DNA of 64,000 nucleotides from contig BDIU01000184.1 of the NCBI GenBank assembly GCA_002118135.1, positions 51,619 to 115,618 on the forward strand, read 5' to 3'. The DNA is from Trebouxia sp. TZW2008 (lineage: Eukaryota > Chlorophyta > Trebouxiophyceae > Trebouxiales > Trebouxiaceae). Below are positions 1-10,467 of this stretch, one piece after another. The stretch's first letter is position 1. Each line of letters begins with the position of its first letter. A model generated the notes under the pieces. That model saw only the letters and a program-made list of their open reading frames with translations, was not told the origin of the DNA and did no database searches. The position numbers and the translations under genes are program-made.

Positions 1-760
1 GAAAATCCACAATTCGCAGAACTGCAAGGGATTCCTGCTGCTATGGACTTGTGTAGATCTGTGCTGCACAGGTACTTGCTGCTGCAGATCTATGCAGATC
101 TGTGCTGCGTGGAAAGCTGTGTGTGCGGATCTACGTAAATCGATAGGGCCAGATCTGCGCAAATACTTAACAGCCAGGATGTGCATAGATCTGCACAAGC
201 ATGTATTTGTATAGATCTGCATTACATAGATGTGCATAGTTACGCACCCGCGTAGAATTTTACAACATGCCAGACTGTATTTCTGCACAGAATTTGTGTT
301 CTTAAATATCTGCGCAGGTCTATACTTGCAGATCTGTGGAGATTTCTTAATCTGCTGATCTTCAAAGACCCACAGACCTCCAACTTTAGGGACAAGTTGT
401 ATAGCAGACCTCAGCAGGCAGGTTAGTTATTTGCAACAAGATTTCAGCCGGTAGTACCTCGGGTCAAAGCTGGCCTAAGTTTGCGTCTACAGTGACACAA
501 CTTGGCGAGTCACATGCACTTGATGCAGATAAATCCAGTTGAAACACAAAAATAAGCTCAGTCCTTGCTGTGCAGCTATTGCCCTGCGACTGCGACTGCT
601 GCTCTTCTGTCAGGAGTCAACTTGAAGCCAGACAAGTTGAACGCTTGGGGCAAATTCTCGATCTGTGTGTGCACAGATCAAGCCAGGCCGCCTCTCAGAT
701 GAGGCGTTACACTATCCCATCATGAAGATTGTGACTTTCTGGCAGCATGAAGCCACAACG
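1..760. repeat. Degenerate AGATCT-rich repeat and 3' flank of the TDG-like gene
   Basis: Between about 45 and 345 the sequence is a loose array of short units built on TGCAGATCTRTGC, with AGATCT recurring every 15-40 bases and no fixed period. No open frame here looks like protein. From 345 to 760 I see no recognisable gene; this is probably 3' flank of the minus-strand glycosylase gene that ends at 761. Confidence 0.5.
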
Positions 761-3700
761 TTATGAGGCAGCATCTGCAGGAGTATCTGCTAATGATTCA
801 ATGCTTTTGCATGGACAAGCAATGTGTCTTGGCCAAGACAAATTGGAAAGCCGAGCACTGAGCTGTTGCCAAGGCTCCAAGCGAGCCTCAGTTGTCATTG
901 GAGAAGCTCCAGAAGTGCTGGTCATTACCCATACTTCTGTGCTTCTTGGCAATGGCCAACCCTGCAGCACAGGGCATTTCATCAGGACATCTGAAATGTT
1001 ATTCTTGTGGCAATGTTCAAATCCTATCACATGCTCGTACATGTTAGATTCTGTTGTCATTGGATTAGCCTCAGCGTTATGGTCATTCTCCATACACATG
1101 AGCTTCTCGGCAATGGCCAACCCTGAAGCACGTGGCATCTCATCAGAGTATGCAGCAATGTATCCTTGTCTCAATGACCAGCGCACCATCACATCTGCCA
1201 GACTTTCTTGAACAAGATGCAGAAGTTCTGGTCATCAGCCATTCTTCTGTGCTTCTTGATAATGGCCACTCTGCGGCACAAGGAAAGTCAGAAGACTGTG
1301 ATAACAGAATGATGCATTATGATATTGCAGTATCATGCCATATGATGTCTCTGAAGAAGCCACAGAGGTACTGGTCATCACCCATGCTTCTGTGCTTCTT
1401 GGCAAGGGCCAACCCTGCAGCACAATGATTGCTGTGCCACTATGACAAGGAAATAATGCATTACGATCTTGCAGTATCACGGCATATGATGTCTCTGAAG
1501 AAGCCCCAGAGGTACTGGTCATCAACTTGCCTCAATGCTTATTGACAATGGCCAACTCTGCATCACAAGGAAAGTCAGGAGACTGTGACGACAGAATGAT
1601 GCGTCACAATGTTGCAATATCATGCTGTGTATTGTCTTTGAAGAAGCTCTAGAGGTACTGGGTATCACCCATACCTCAGCGCTTATTGACAATGGCCAAC
1701 TCTGAAGCACAGGGCATGAGATCAGGGCATTTAGTTTCACCAATCCCCTTTGACTTCACCAAGCAACATGACTTTGGGCAGTCTACTGTCAAGCACTCTA
1801 CAGACATGCCCATACCACCTAAGCTCTTTGTTCCTCAGATGGGGGTCCATGCAAGGTGTTTGACACACAGCAAAAAAGAGTTGACAGTATTGAATGCTTG
1901 CCTGTGGTCACATGCTTTGCAGCCCAAAATTGAGAACTTTCTTTTTGCCTTTGCGAACAGAATGACGGGTGCAGCAGCAAGGGCTGGCATGAACGCAATG
2001 CATGCCTGCTGCAGCATAACAGGGGTGACACTATAAAGTGCTGTACCCTGGTGGCACGCTTTACCACCCTATGTCAAATCTGGGCACCTTCTTGTTGCCT
2101 TTGTAGCCAGTATTGATCAGCTGAGGCCATCCGACATGAGCACAATGCATGCTCAATGCAGCTGATTGCATGCATGCCTGATGCAGCATACGAGGGGTAA
2201 CGACATGCAGTGCTTGCCTCTGGTCGCATGCTTTGCGGCATAGCGTCAAATCTGAGCGTTTGCTTAATGCCTTTGCAGCTAGCATTGGTCAAGTTGTTCA
2301 GCAATGATGGGTAAGGGAGCAAGAATTGGCTTGAACGCAATGCATGCCTGCTGCAGCATAAAAGAGTGACAAGATGAAGTGCTTGCCTCTGGTCGCATGC
2401 TTTGCGGTCCAATGTCAAATCTGGGCACCTTCTTGTTGCCTTTGCGGCCAGTATTGATCAGTTCGGCCCACTGGCGCTTCCCAGAGAAAGCAACAAGAGC
2501 TGGGGCGCCACAATTTCCACATTTGCAACTGCAAATCACACGAAAGCTAACTCAGAAAAGCAACAAGAGCGGGGGCACCATTTTCGACATGCGAAACTGG
2601 ATGTAGCATTCCTGACCACATCACACTATGTTTCACGGTGTAAGGTAAGGCTTGTAGCATTAGCCCTAGTGTAGCATTCAGTACACAGCGCCACATGTCA
2701 GTCTGTCGTGTGTCACATCTCAAGCATTACATGCCTGGGAAGGACATGCTTGGGCACTAGTCCTTGCTATGATCTATGATCTATCAACTTGTGTACAACC
2801 TACAAGACTATCAACTTGTATTACTGCTGTTGTTGCTAAATCATTAGAGTCCACACAAGTTGAAGGCAAACTTGAGTGCTGTAGGTTGTCTGCCGGCAGA
2901 TCTATGCCGCAAAAGGAGGCATCTCACTGCATGATGACTCGGACATCTTGATGTGTCCAATGACCATAGCAACACTGAGACAGGCAGCAGCAGCTGTAAT
3001 AACAGACACAAGTGTACTCGCTCAAAGGAAAGAAACAGAGAAGCAATGATCACGGGAAGCAAATCTTTGATTTAGTCTCAGCAAGTGGCGGCGGCACACC
3101 CAATACTTTCAGAAGCTCTTGCCATATGCAGGGTCAGGCGCCTGTAAAACCCAGAGCCCCAGCTTTGGAAGGTGGCAGAGTCAAACTGGGAGCTGTCTGT
3201 CCCTGGGATGCCTGATCCAACATCAGTGAAGCCAATGCCAGCATCACCAGCCATGCAATCGTCATCCTTCAACAAGACATTGAAAGTCATAGTAAGAATC
3301 TGAAGGTGGCGAGGTGTATTGAGACATGTGTATTTCTGTGACGCCTGTTCCATCATGAGTGAAAACAATGCCAGCATCACCAGCCATGCAATCGTCATCC
3401 TGCAAGGAGACAGGGAAAGTCATAGTGAGACTCTGAAAGGTAACAGAGCTACATTGAACCTTGTGTATTTGTGTGATGCCTGTCCCAACATCAGTGAAGC
3501 TAACTCCAGCATCAGGAGCCATACATTTGTCGTCCTGCAAGAAGACAGTGAAAGTGATGGTGACATTCAGAAAGGTGGCAGAGTTGAATTGTGAGCTCTG
3601 TCCCTGGAATGCCGGATCCACCATCAGTGAAGCCAATGCCAGCATCAGGAGCCATACATTCGTCATCCTGCAAGAAGACAGTGAAAGTCATAATGAGACT

Positions 3701-5638
3701 CTGAAGGTGGCAGAGCTATATCGAGAATCGTGTAGTTCTGTGACGCCTGTTCCATCACCAGTGAAACCAATGCCAGCATCAGGATTCATACAGTCGTCAT
3801 CCTGCAAGAAGACAGTGAAAGTGGTGGTGACATCCAAAGAGGTGGCAGAGTCAAAATGTGAGCTCTGTTCCTGGAATGCCTGTTTCAGCTTGCAGGCTTG
3901 TACACCAGAGTTCAGAGTCAAATTGAGAGCTGTCTGTCCCTAGGATGCCTGTTCCTGCATCAATGAAACCAATGCCAGCATCATGAGCCATACAGTGGTC
4001 ATCCTGTAAGATAAAGAGATTTGCAATCTTTGTTTGGTCAACAGTATTGTCAATCAGGAGTTTGTATGTAATTTAGAATGTAAGCGCATTGTCGTTGAAG
4101 GGATAATGCATGCTGACAGCAGGTGTATCTCAGAGCAAGGGCAACTTAATGTCATGACAATTTCTTTGGCAACCAGCGCACGTTTTTCAAAGGAAACATG
4201 CTGTATATGGCTTTAATCAGCATGTGCAACCCAGTGCAGACAGTATACAGTAAACTCTCTTTGTAACGACTGCTTTGGTTACTAAAAATTTTGTCCTTAC
4301 ATCGAATTGTCCTTACTCAGAGGCACCACTGCAGTCAGAATGCAGTGACTGGTTACCAATGGCGCTGTCCTTACATCGAGATTGTCCTTACATCGAGTGT
4401 CCTTACAACAAGAGTGCACTGTACAGGGAGTCTAGTGTATGTGGCCTGACTAAGCATGTGCAATGTTCTGGCTCTTACATTGGGACCCTTCACATGAGGA
4501 GGCGCTATTCCAGTGGAAATGAGGATGCGCCACATCCAATTGCTGGGATTGCTATAATAATGCCCAGTGCGCCTGCGAATTAAGGATCAATATTTTGATT
4601 CTGTGATGAGCTGAATGCAGTTGTGCTTGATGGCATATGTACAACTGTCAATTGTAAAGTGACCATGGCAACCTTGATGTGTAAGGACTGAATGAGGTAA
4701 GGCTTACTAGCATCAAGAGCACAGCGATTTCACGGTACAGGATCACTCATATAAAGAGATTCTTGTTATAGGCATAATGCAGATTGAAGTACATTATTGC
4801 ATTCCAACTGCAGCGGTACTTCTGAACAATGACAGTTTGATGCGACAACATCAATGCAGTTTGTATAAAAAGTCGCTGCACTTTCCTCAGAAGGATGTCA
4901 GGGCATGCTGTCAGCGCAGGCAAGCAGTCAAAGGTCATGGTTTATATGCAGCATCTTGTCTACTGTGCAGTTTGGTGCGCACAATCAAAAGCAACCTAGG
5001 TCATATCAACGACAGGGTGCAAGCAGCAATGTTTTCTACAGCTTGCGCAGGAGCATTGATCCTTCCCGACACATGAAGTTGTGCAAAATGAGCTACGAGT
5101 TTCTTGTTACTCATGCTTCTCACTTGAGTGCATGAAGTCAATCTACATTGTGATTACTAAAGATTGCAGAAAGAGGCATTGACAGAACCTGAGTGTCTGC
5201 TCACCAGGCATGATCGCTTGGGTTGTGTCCAACAATAATCAACCTCAGTGGCTGGTCGCCTAGCTTCTCTGGGACACCTGGTGCATCCTGCAGGGATGGA
5301 AGCTGATCTGCTTTGCTGTTGCGCTTCCGCTTTGCTGATTTTGAGGCACATGAAGATACTGGGCTGACAGATTGTTGGGTTGAAGCTGTAGCTGTGTTTG
5401 TGCTGTGGTCTTGTGGGCTGGCCTGTGCATGGTGTCGAGTTGTGGCATGCTGCCCTGGTGTTGACTGATCAGTTGTGAGTGAAGCTTCAGACTTGTCTGC
5501 AGGCTGTGTATTGCCTGGAGATCCTTTGTCAGCTGCAAAAGGTCGTGACTGTGATCGAGATTTATTGCTCCCAAACTGAAAAGCCTGCAGAGGACAGTGC
5601 AATCGTTGTCGCCGAGCATGCTTGACTAGGCAGCACAA
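761..5638 (-). CDS. Mug/TDG-type G/T(U)-mismatch DNA glycosylase, 5 exons, 345 aa
   Basis: Removes uracil or thymine from G mismatches in the nucleus or an organelle (family knowledge). My splice model is 5638-5205, 4572-4479, 3266-3100, 2528-2387 and 961-761; all phases agree and give 345 residues. Exon 1 is a Ser/Thr/Gln-rich tail ending in the active-site motif GHNPSDHAW (Asn about 139). Exon 2 continues RTGHYYSNPSNWMWRIL. Exon 3 has DAGIGFTDVGSGIPG. Exon 4 has CGAPALVAFSGKRQW, the second conserved motif. Exon 5 has GWPLPRSTEVWVMTSTSG and ends near WPRH. The order and spacing match plant and algal TDG proteins. Intron 4 appears to use a GC donor (GAG|GCAAGC). Three exon edges are tandemly copied into the introns (see repeats), and a MITE lies in intron 2. 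The start Met at 5638 is the least certain point; a further 5' exon is possible. Confidence 0.88.
951..1750 (-). repeat. Six tandem copies of the TDG exon 5 acceptor edge, period about 145 bp
   Basis: The exon 5 start (ctgcag|GGTTGGCCATTG on the minus strand) is followed upstream by degenerate copies. The core AATGGCCAAC on the plus strand lies near 951, 1112, 1261, 1404, 1548 and 1691, spacings 161, 149, 143, 144 and 143. Each copy keeps the coding part for WPLPRSTEVWVMTSTSG in recognisable form plus intron-end sequence. Only the copy nearest 761 continues into the rest of exon 5. Confidence 0.85.
1890..2480 (-). repeat. Four tandem copies of the TDG exon 4 donor edge, period about 168 bp
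   Basis: Copies of the exon 4 end (LINTGRKGNKKVPRFDIG coding, then CCAGAG|GCAAGC) recur downstream in intron 4. Plus-strand GCTTGCCTCTGGTCGCATGC is at about 2381 and 2213, with a weaker copy near 1897 and a divergent one near 2055. The putative GC splice donor is retained in the copies. Confidence 0.8.
3261..4010 (-). repeat. Six tandem copies of the TDG exon 3 acceptor edge, period about 133 bp
   Basis: The acceptor and first part of exon 3 (tgcag|GATGACGATTGCATGGCT, coding DDDCMAGDAGIGFTD) recur upstream on the minus strand. Acceptor-side marks on the plus strand are near 3261, 3394, 3529, 3662, 3794 and 3998, spacings 133, 135, 133, 132 and 204. Several copies keep an open frame with variant residues such as DDKCMAPDAGVSFTD and DDDCMNPDAGIGFTG. 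Each keeps an AG acceptor. Confidence 0.88.
4248..4421. mobile_element. MITE copy 1, 174 bp, TA target duplication
   Basis: It starts CAGTAAACTCTCTTTGTAA and ends AGAGTGCACTG, with TA directly on both sides (4246-4247 and 4422-4423). The inside carries repeated GTCCTTACATCGA blocks and a central palindromic CTGCAGTCAGAATGCAGTG. It lies in intron 2 of the TDG-like gene. The ends match those of the pogo-like element at 33963-34747. Confidence 0.85.
4735..4885. mobile_element. Degenerate relative of the MITE family
   Basis: The stretch holds the family's central block (CTGCAGCGGTACTTCTGA) and an AAAGAGATTCTTGTTATA end-like segment, but the termini are not cleanly readable. It lies in intron 1 of the TDG-like gene. 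Confidence 0.35.
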
Positions 5639-6547
5639 CCACCACCCTCACTTCAAAGGGATTGGTCATGCCGGCGGACTGACCGTGCCTGAAGATAGCC
5701 GCAAAACTGTGCCAAGCCTGAGCTGCTGCGCGTGATACTGTGGCGATGGCTTGGAGTGGCGCAACCTGCAAAGATCAGCCTCGATGCGCACATCTGGCCT
5801 TTCCTACGCTGGCATTTTGCAAAATAACGCCACAGCGTGTCAAGCACAAGTCTGCAACATGAGTAGACACAACGGGTGTCAATGTCGAGGCTCAAGAGCT
5901 GCTGAGCGCTTCTGACTTTGCGACAAGTCAGTGCAATATGCAATATGCAGCATGCAACATGCTGATTTGGGTAAACCCCCCCCCCCACCCCCCCCATCCG
6001 GGCAGGGTCGAGTTCAGGCTCACGGTTCACCTTTGGAATAATGCATGACCAGCTGCAAGTTTCAACGTGCACCCCGACAACGAGAATGCTGCTCACGAGA
6101 CGGTCCTGGTACATATCAAGCGTTCTTCCTGTATCGAGACCCAGTGGACGTCAGGTTGTTGTTGAGACATGCCCGTGACATGCATGTTTGCAACCATTAT
6201 TTTGTTAGAAACTCACTGCCACTATAATGCTTGACGAGTCGCATTTTTAATGTCTGCTCGTAGCAAATGAGACACACTTTCCCAAACTGGGATACTGACG
6301 AGCTTGATTTATTTGACGACCTACAGTGTGTATACATATCATCTGCAATCAGAAACAACTGTAGGTCATTGAAGCATATACAATGAAACTCTGTGCTGCA
6401 TATTTATACAATCGAGTCAATCTGAGCTACTGAAACCAGGACCTGGAGTTGAACTTGCAGGTCTTCTCACAACTGGCAAAACCGGTTTTGGGCAACACAC
6501 ACCTAGCACATGCGCTGGATTGTGTAGTTGTTACTGTTGTTGTGACT
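5639..6547. other. Intergenic: TDG 5' flank and SOUL 3' flank, with a C-tract
   Basis: This lies between the TDG start and the SOUL stop, both genes on the minus strand. A nearly pure C tract (about 22 bases with one A) occurs at 5976-5997, which is G-rich on the TDG sense strand and about 340 bases upstream of its start. Open frames across this stretch do not resemble known proteins. An extra 5' TDG exon cannot be excluded. Confidence 0.4.
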
Positions 6548-9500
6548 TCACAGCTGTACTGATAGCATGACCTCGTTCTTCCGTATGCTGAGTGAATTGA
6601 TTGGGCCGTACTGTGCAAGCCTGAACATGCCTGCCCTTTCTGCCAATCCCAAGTTGATTCCATCTGCATTCAGCAGATCACTTCAATGAGCAATTCTACA
6701 TCTGGTCAAAAGCAGTGTACTCACAAAACCAGATACAGTGACTTCTTGCTGCATTTAAAACCAAGAGATTTGTGACTACATCAAGTTGTCGCCACTCAAA
6801 AGTACCATTGCAGTCAGATTGCAGTGCCTGGTTCCCACTTGCAGTGTTGTTACAATGAGAATGCTGATACGACAAGAGAACACTATATCTTGCAGCAGCT
6901 TGCATGTACCTGATGCCAGGGCTTTTGAGAGCTGTTGGCATTGCTGCTCTGTGATTGACTGTGTGGCCTGTCCTTGAAAAGACCGCACCGCAACTACCTG
7001 CACCAGAAATGCATACTCACCTTGACACAAAGTACAGTAAACTCTCGTTGTAAGGACACTCAATGTAAGACAATCTTGATGTAAGGACCACGCCATTGGT
7101 AAGCAATCACTGCATTCTGACTGCAGTGGTCACTCTGAGTAAGGACAATTTGATGTAAGGACAAATTTGATGGTAACCAAGGCGATTGTTACAAAGAGAG
7201 TTTACCGTAGGCGCTAGCATGGTTGTAGAATTACGTGCAGGCTATGACAGCTGAATGCTGGGTGAGCGGGCGCATCAACAGTGTGAAGCAGCAGAGCAGC
7301 ATCATGATCAAGCAATGTTGCGCATATGCACTGGATGTGTGAGCTGAATCAACAGCAGCAGAAATGACAGCTGTCAAGCAGCACAGCAGCAGTGCCCTGA
7401 TGCACATTGCTGCTCAGGTGCAGTACTTGTGTGAGCTGAATGAAATAGCAGACAGAGAATTAAAACTTTTGACGGAAAGCTCATTTTGCATGAAAACGAA
7501 TGCAGAAGGACCAACTCTTTTTCTGACAATCAGAAATGCTTGAGGGAGTGGACATCGGCGACCCCTACTTTAAGACTCACAAAGAACGAAAACAAGAACA
7601 TGCTTAGTTTGCTTCAAAACCAAAGCAGCAAGACTGAAGTCTCAAGCGAGACTAGTGTTACAGGAGACTGACCTCGCCACCCCCTACTTCAAGACTGACC
7701 CATGTGTCCAACGGTAAAGGTGGATGTTGCAGCGGCTGAGGCTTTGGTAGCTGCACAAGCATTTTCACGTTAATGTTACCTCCAGCAAAAACACAACAGA
7801 AGGCAAGGACAACTGCCAAAAAGTTTGCTACAGTATCTTCTTTTTCAAGGACACTCAACGTAAAGACATTCTTGATGTAGGGACAATGCAATTGGTACCC
7901 AATCACTGCATTCTGATTGCACTGGCACCTCTTAGTGAGGACAATTAGATACAAGGACAATTTCCCTGGGAACCAGAGCAGTTGTCATAAAGAGAAGTCA
8001 CTGTATGTGTTGTGGTAATCAGTCTGATGCGCCATTCGTGACTGTCTTGCAGATGGCATCCTGATATGGCATGCCATGTGATGTAATGTCGCATTGCATG
8101 CATGCAATGTTCACTTTGATACATCATACATGACGGCCTTGCAGATGGCACCCTGACATGACATGTGATGCAATGTCACACTGTATGCATGCAATCTTCA
8201 CTTTGATTTATCATGCATGACTGCCTTGCAGAATGCGCCCTTGACTTGCCGTGACCACACATGGCCATGTCAAGTTGCATCAGCAAGCTTTTGAGTGAAC
8301 ATCAGCATGCTTTTGGCTTGATGTTCAAGACAGACACTGACTGATGAGTGTGTGTTCATGTGGATAACAAACGTGGATGACGAAGCATATGTACACACCT
8401 TACTGGCTGGTGGATTTCCTTTCTTGGAGCCAACATACAATTGCATGGTCTTCAAGCCCTGCGTGAACATTGTGCATTCATTCCAACATATGTACATGCT
8501 CAATGCAAGGCAGGCATTCATTCAAACACACGTATATGCTCAATGCAAGCCATGCATTTATTCAGACAATTGTACATGCAAACTGCAAGTTGTGTATTCA
8601 TCCAAACACATGTTCCAGCCAGCAGTTGCACATGCTTGTCATAGGGGTGTGCTGTGGTCACCCTCACTTATGACAGCATGCTTACAGAACGATGTCATCA
8701 GCCCAAGTTTCAATAAAATGCTCACAACTGCTGGCTCATAGCGCATCACAACTGGCTGAGTCAGGTTCACTACAGCAATTGCAGATGATTGTCACACAAT
8801 GAAGTGGGGTGGCCTCAACTTTGAGGGGGGGAAGCGGGGGAGGGGCTGGGGTTGGGGTGGATGCTCACAGTTGCTGGCTCATAGCGCGTCACGATTGGCT
8901 GAGTCAGATTCACTCTAGCAACTATAGATGATGGTCAAACAACTTTGATGTGGGCAGCCTCAGTATTGAGGGGCCGGGGGGTGGTGGTGGGGTGGATGCT
9001 CACAGTTGCTGGCTCATAGCGCATCACGATTGGCTGAGTCAGGTGCATTCCAGCAATTGCAGATGATTGTCACACGGATTTCATGTGGGCAGCCTCAGTT
9101 TTGAGGGGAGGGGGAGGGGGTGGGTGTGGGGGGGTCAGGGTGGATGCTCTCAGCTCATACCGGCTCACAGCTGGCTGAGTCAGGTGCATTCCAGCAATGG
9201 CAGATAATTGTCACACAAGTTTGATGTGGGCAGTCTCAACTTTGAGGGGAAGGGGAGGGGGGGGGGGAGTGGGGGGTAGGGTAGATGCTCATAGTCGCTG
9301 GCTCATAGCGCATCACAATTGGCTGAGTCAAGTTCCGCTCAGCACTTGCACATAATGGTCACACAATCTTGATGTGGGCAGCCTGAATTTTGAGGGCAGG
9401 GAGGAGGGGGGTGAGGTTGTGCGTGTTGGATGCTCACAGTTGCTGGCTCATAGCGCATCACGATTGGCTGAGTTAGGTTCATTTGAGCAGCCTCAGAGTT

Positions 9501-10228
9501 GCGGCCTTCCATATAGGACCCTAAGGCGAGGTACCCTTCGTCGCGTCGCTCGTAAGGGGTGGTCACAAATGTGTACACATCGTATATGCGTAAGTCATAA
9601 TCTTCTGTGCTTGTCAATAGCCTGCATGCCCAATTTGCTTGTGGTCAGAAGGCCTAATAGCGTCAGTCACAATCCTTTGTGCTTTACATTAGCCTGCATG
9701 CTTAATTCGCTTGTAATCAGGAGGCCTATATGCAAAGTCATAGCCTTCTGTGCTTTATATTAGCCTGCATGCTAAATATGCTTGTAGTCAGAAGCTGTAT
9801 GCAACAGTCATAATCTTCTATGATTTTGTAACAGCCTGCAGGCTCAATCTGCTGGTCTTGAGAGGCCAGCAATGTGCATGTAGAGTGGTGCGAGATGCCC
9901 TGGCAACAAGCAACATATTGACCTGCTGGCACTGGGGAGTGTCATACTTGTAAGGAGGAAACTCGACCAAGTCTTCGTCTATTCGAGGTTTATTGCTCCC
10001 CTTGAATGCTTTTTTGAGACCTCTCAGGAGGCCTCCTGAAGCTTTGCAAATCACTGTCCGGCTTGATATCCGAGATCGATGGCATGTCCAGGTTGAGACC
10101 GATTGCAGCTCCTGCTGGCTTCGAACGGTCGGCTGTGCAGTGCTCAAGACTGTACTTTGAGGCTTGAAACTGCTTCCGCGGATGCGAGGCTGGATCACAG
10201 TGACCGGCGTGAGGGTTCCGGCATGCAT
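6548..10228 (-). CDS. Chloroplast SOUL-family haem-binding protein, 5 exons, 244 aa
   Basis: Exons 10228-9948, 9609-9438, 7750-7673, 6997-6910 and 6663-6548 join in phase to 244 residues. Residues 1 to about 63 are rich in Ser, Thr, Arg and Gln with few acidic residues and end in RTVICKAS, a plausible plastid transit peptide. The SOUL domain follows: TEDYDLRIYDVYTFVTTPYE, then DEGYLALGSYMEGRN, LTQPIVMRYEP, VSLEVGGGE, VVAVRSFQGQATQ and, near the C-terminus, MFRLAQYGPINSLSIRKNEV. Members bind haem or tetrapyrrole and are used in tetrapyrrole trafficking, eyespot or plastoglobule roles in plants and algae (family knowledge); the specific role here is not visible. Intron 1 holds acceptor-edge copies, intron 2 holds donor-edge copies plus a MITE, and intron 3 holds another MITE. 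Confidence 0.9.
7035..7207. mobile_element. MITE copy 2, 173 bp
   Basis: It starts CAGTAAACTCTCGTTGTAAG and ends AGAGAGTTTACCG, flanked by TA (7033-7034 and 7208-7209). The outermost 10 bases of the two ends are inverted repeats with one mismatch. It lies in intron 3 of the SOUL gene. Confidence 0.88.
7549..7750 (-). repeat. Tandem copy of SOUL exon 3 donor edge
   Basis: The end of exon 3 (VSLEVGGGE coding, then GTCAGT) at 7673-7710 is followed on the minus strand by a degenerate copy at about 7549-7578 reading V-S-L-K-V-G-V-A-D. The spacing is about 115 bp. Confidence 0.6.
7831..8003. mobile_element. MITE copy 3, 173 bp
   Basis: It starts CAGTATCTTCTTTTTCAAGG and ends AAGAGAAGTCACTG, with TA on both sides. 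It has the same internal layout as copy 2 (AAGGACA blocks and a central GCATTCTGATTGCA). It lies in intron 2 of the SOUL gene. Confidence 0.85.
8739..9480 (-). repeat. Six tandem copies of SOUL exon 2 donor edge with G-rich linkers, period about 143 bp
   Basis: The exon 2 end coding LTQPIVMRYEPAT followed by donor GTGAGC recurs downstream. Plus-strand TAGCGCATCAC-type cores lie near 8739, 8882, 9017, 9158, 9306 and 9451, spacings 143, 135, 141, 148 and 145. Between cores each unit carries G runs (for example 8820-8865, 9095-9130 and 9245-9275) that could form G-quadruplexes on the plus strand, which is the template strand of this gene. Most copies keep the GT donor. Confidence 0.88.
9595..9865 (-). 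repeat. Four tandem copies of SOUL exon 2 acceptor edge, period about 75-80 bp
   Basis: The true acceptor at 9609 (GACAAG|CACAGAAGATTATGAC on the minus strand) is preceded by copies near 9690, 9762 and 9840. They read TAAAG|CACAAAGGATTGTGAC, TAAAG|CACAGAAGGCTATGAC and ATCATAGAAGATTATGAC. Each copy keeps an AG acceptor and the first 15-20 exon bases. Confidence 0.75.
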
Positions 10229-10467
10229 GCCCGTTCAAGCTTACGCAAAACAGCTCAACTTGTCAAGTTTTCAGCACGCATGACCGACCACCTAGCGGCA
10301 ACTCGCTTCATTGCTAGCTGCCGATTGGATCTGTCGTGAAGACACAGACGCCTGGGAACGATTTGTCTCGGATTTGCTGGGCAGTTTTGTCAAAACTGGT
10401 GTGCAACTGCAAGACGTCGAAACGGTGCGCTAAGCGTTACAAGTCGGGAGAGCCGCGATAACTTGCG
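10229..10467. promoter_or_regulatory. Divergent intergenic region, SOUL (-) and unknown gene (+)
   Basis: About 239 bases separate the SOUL start codon and a candidate plus-strand start at 10468. It probably contains both promoters. I see no clear TATA box. CGNN-type dinucleotides are denser here than in the flanking introns. Confidence 0.4.

Noticed and set aside
747..1211. 154-codon plus-strand frame starting MKPQRYEAASAG
   Set aside because: It overlaps TDG exon 5 in antisense, and exon 5 has clear family motifs.
8820..9280. G-rich repeats as possible telomere-like or switch-type sequence
   Set aside because: G runs have no constant TTAGGG or TTTAGGG-type unit and are linkers within the SOUL exon-edge array.
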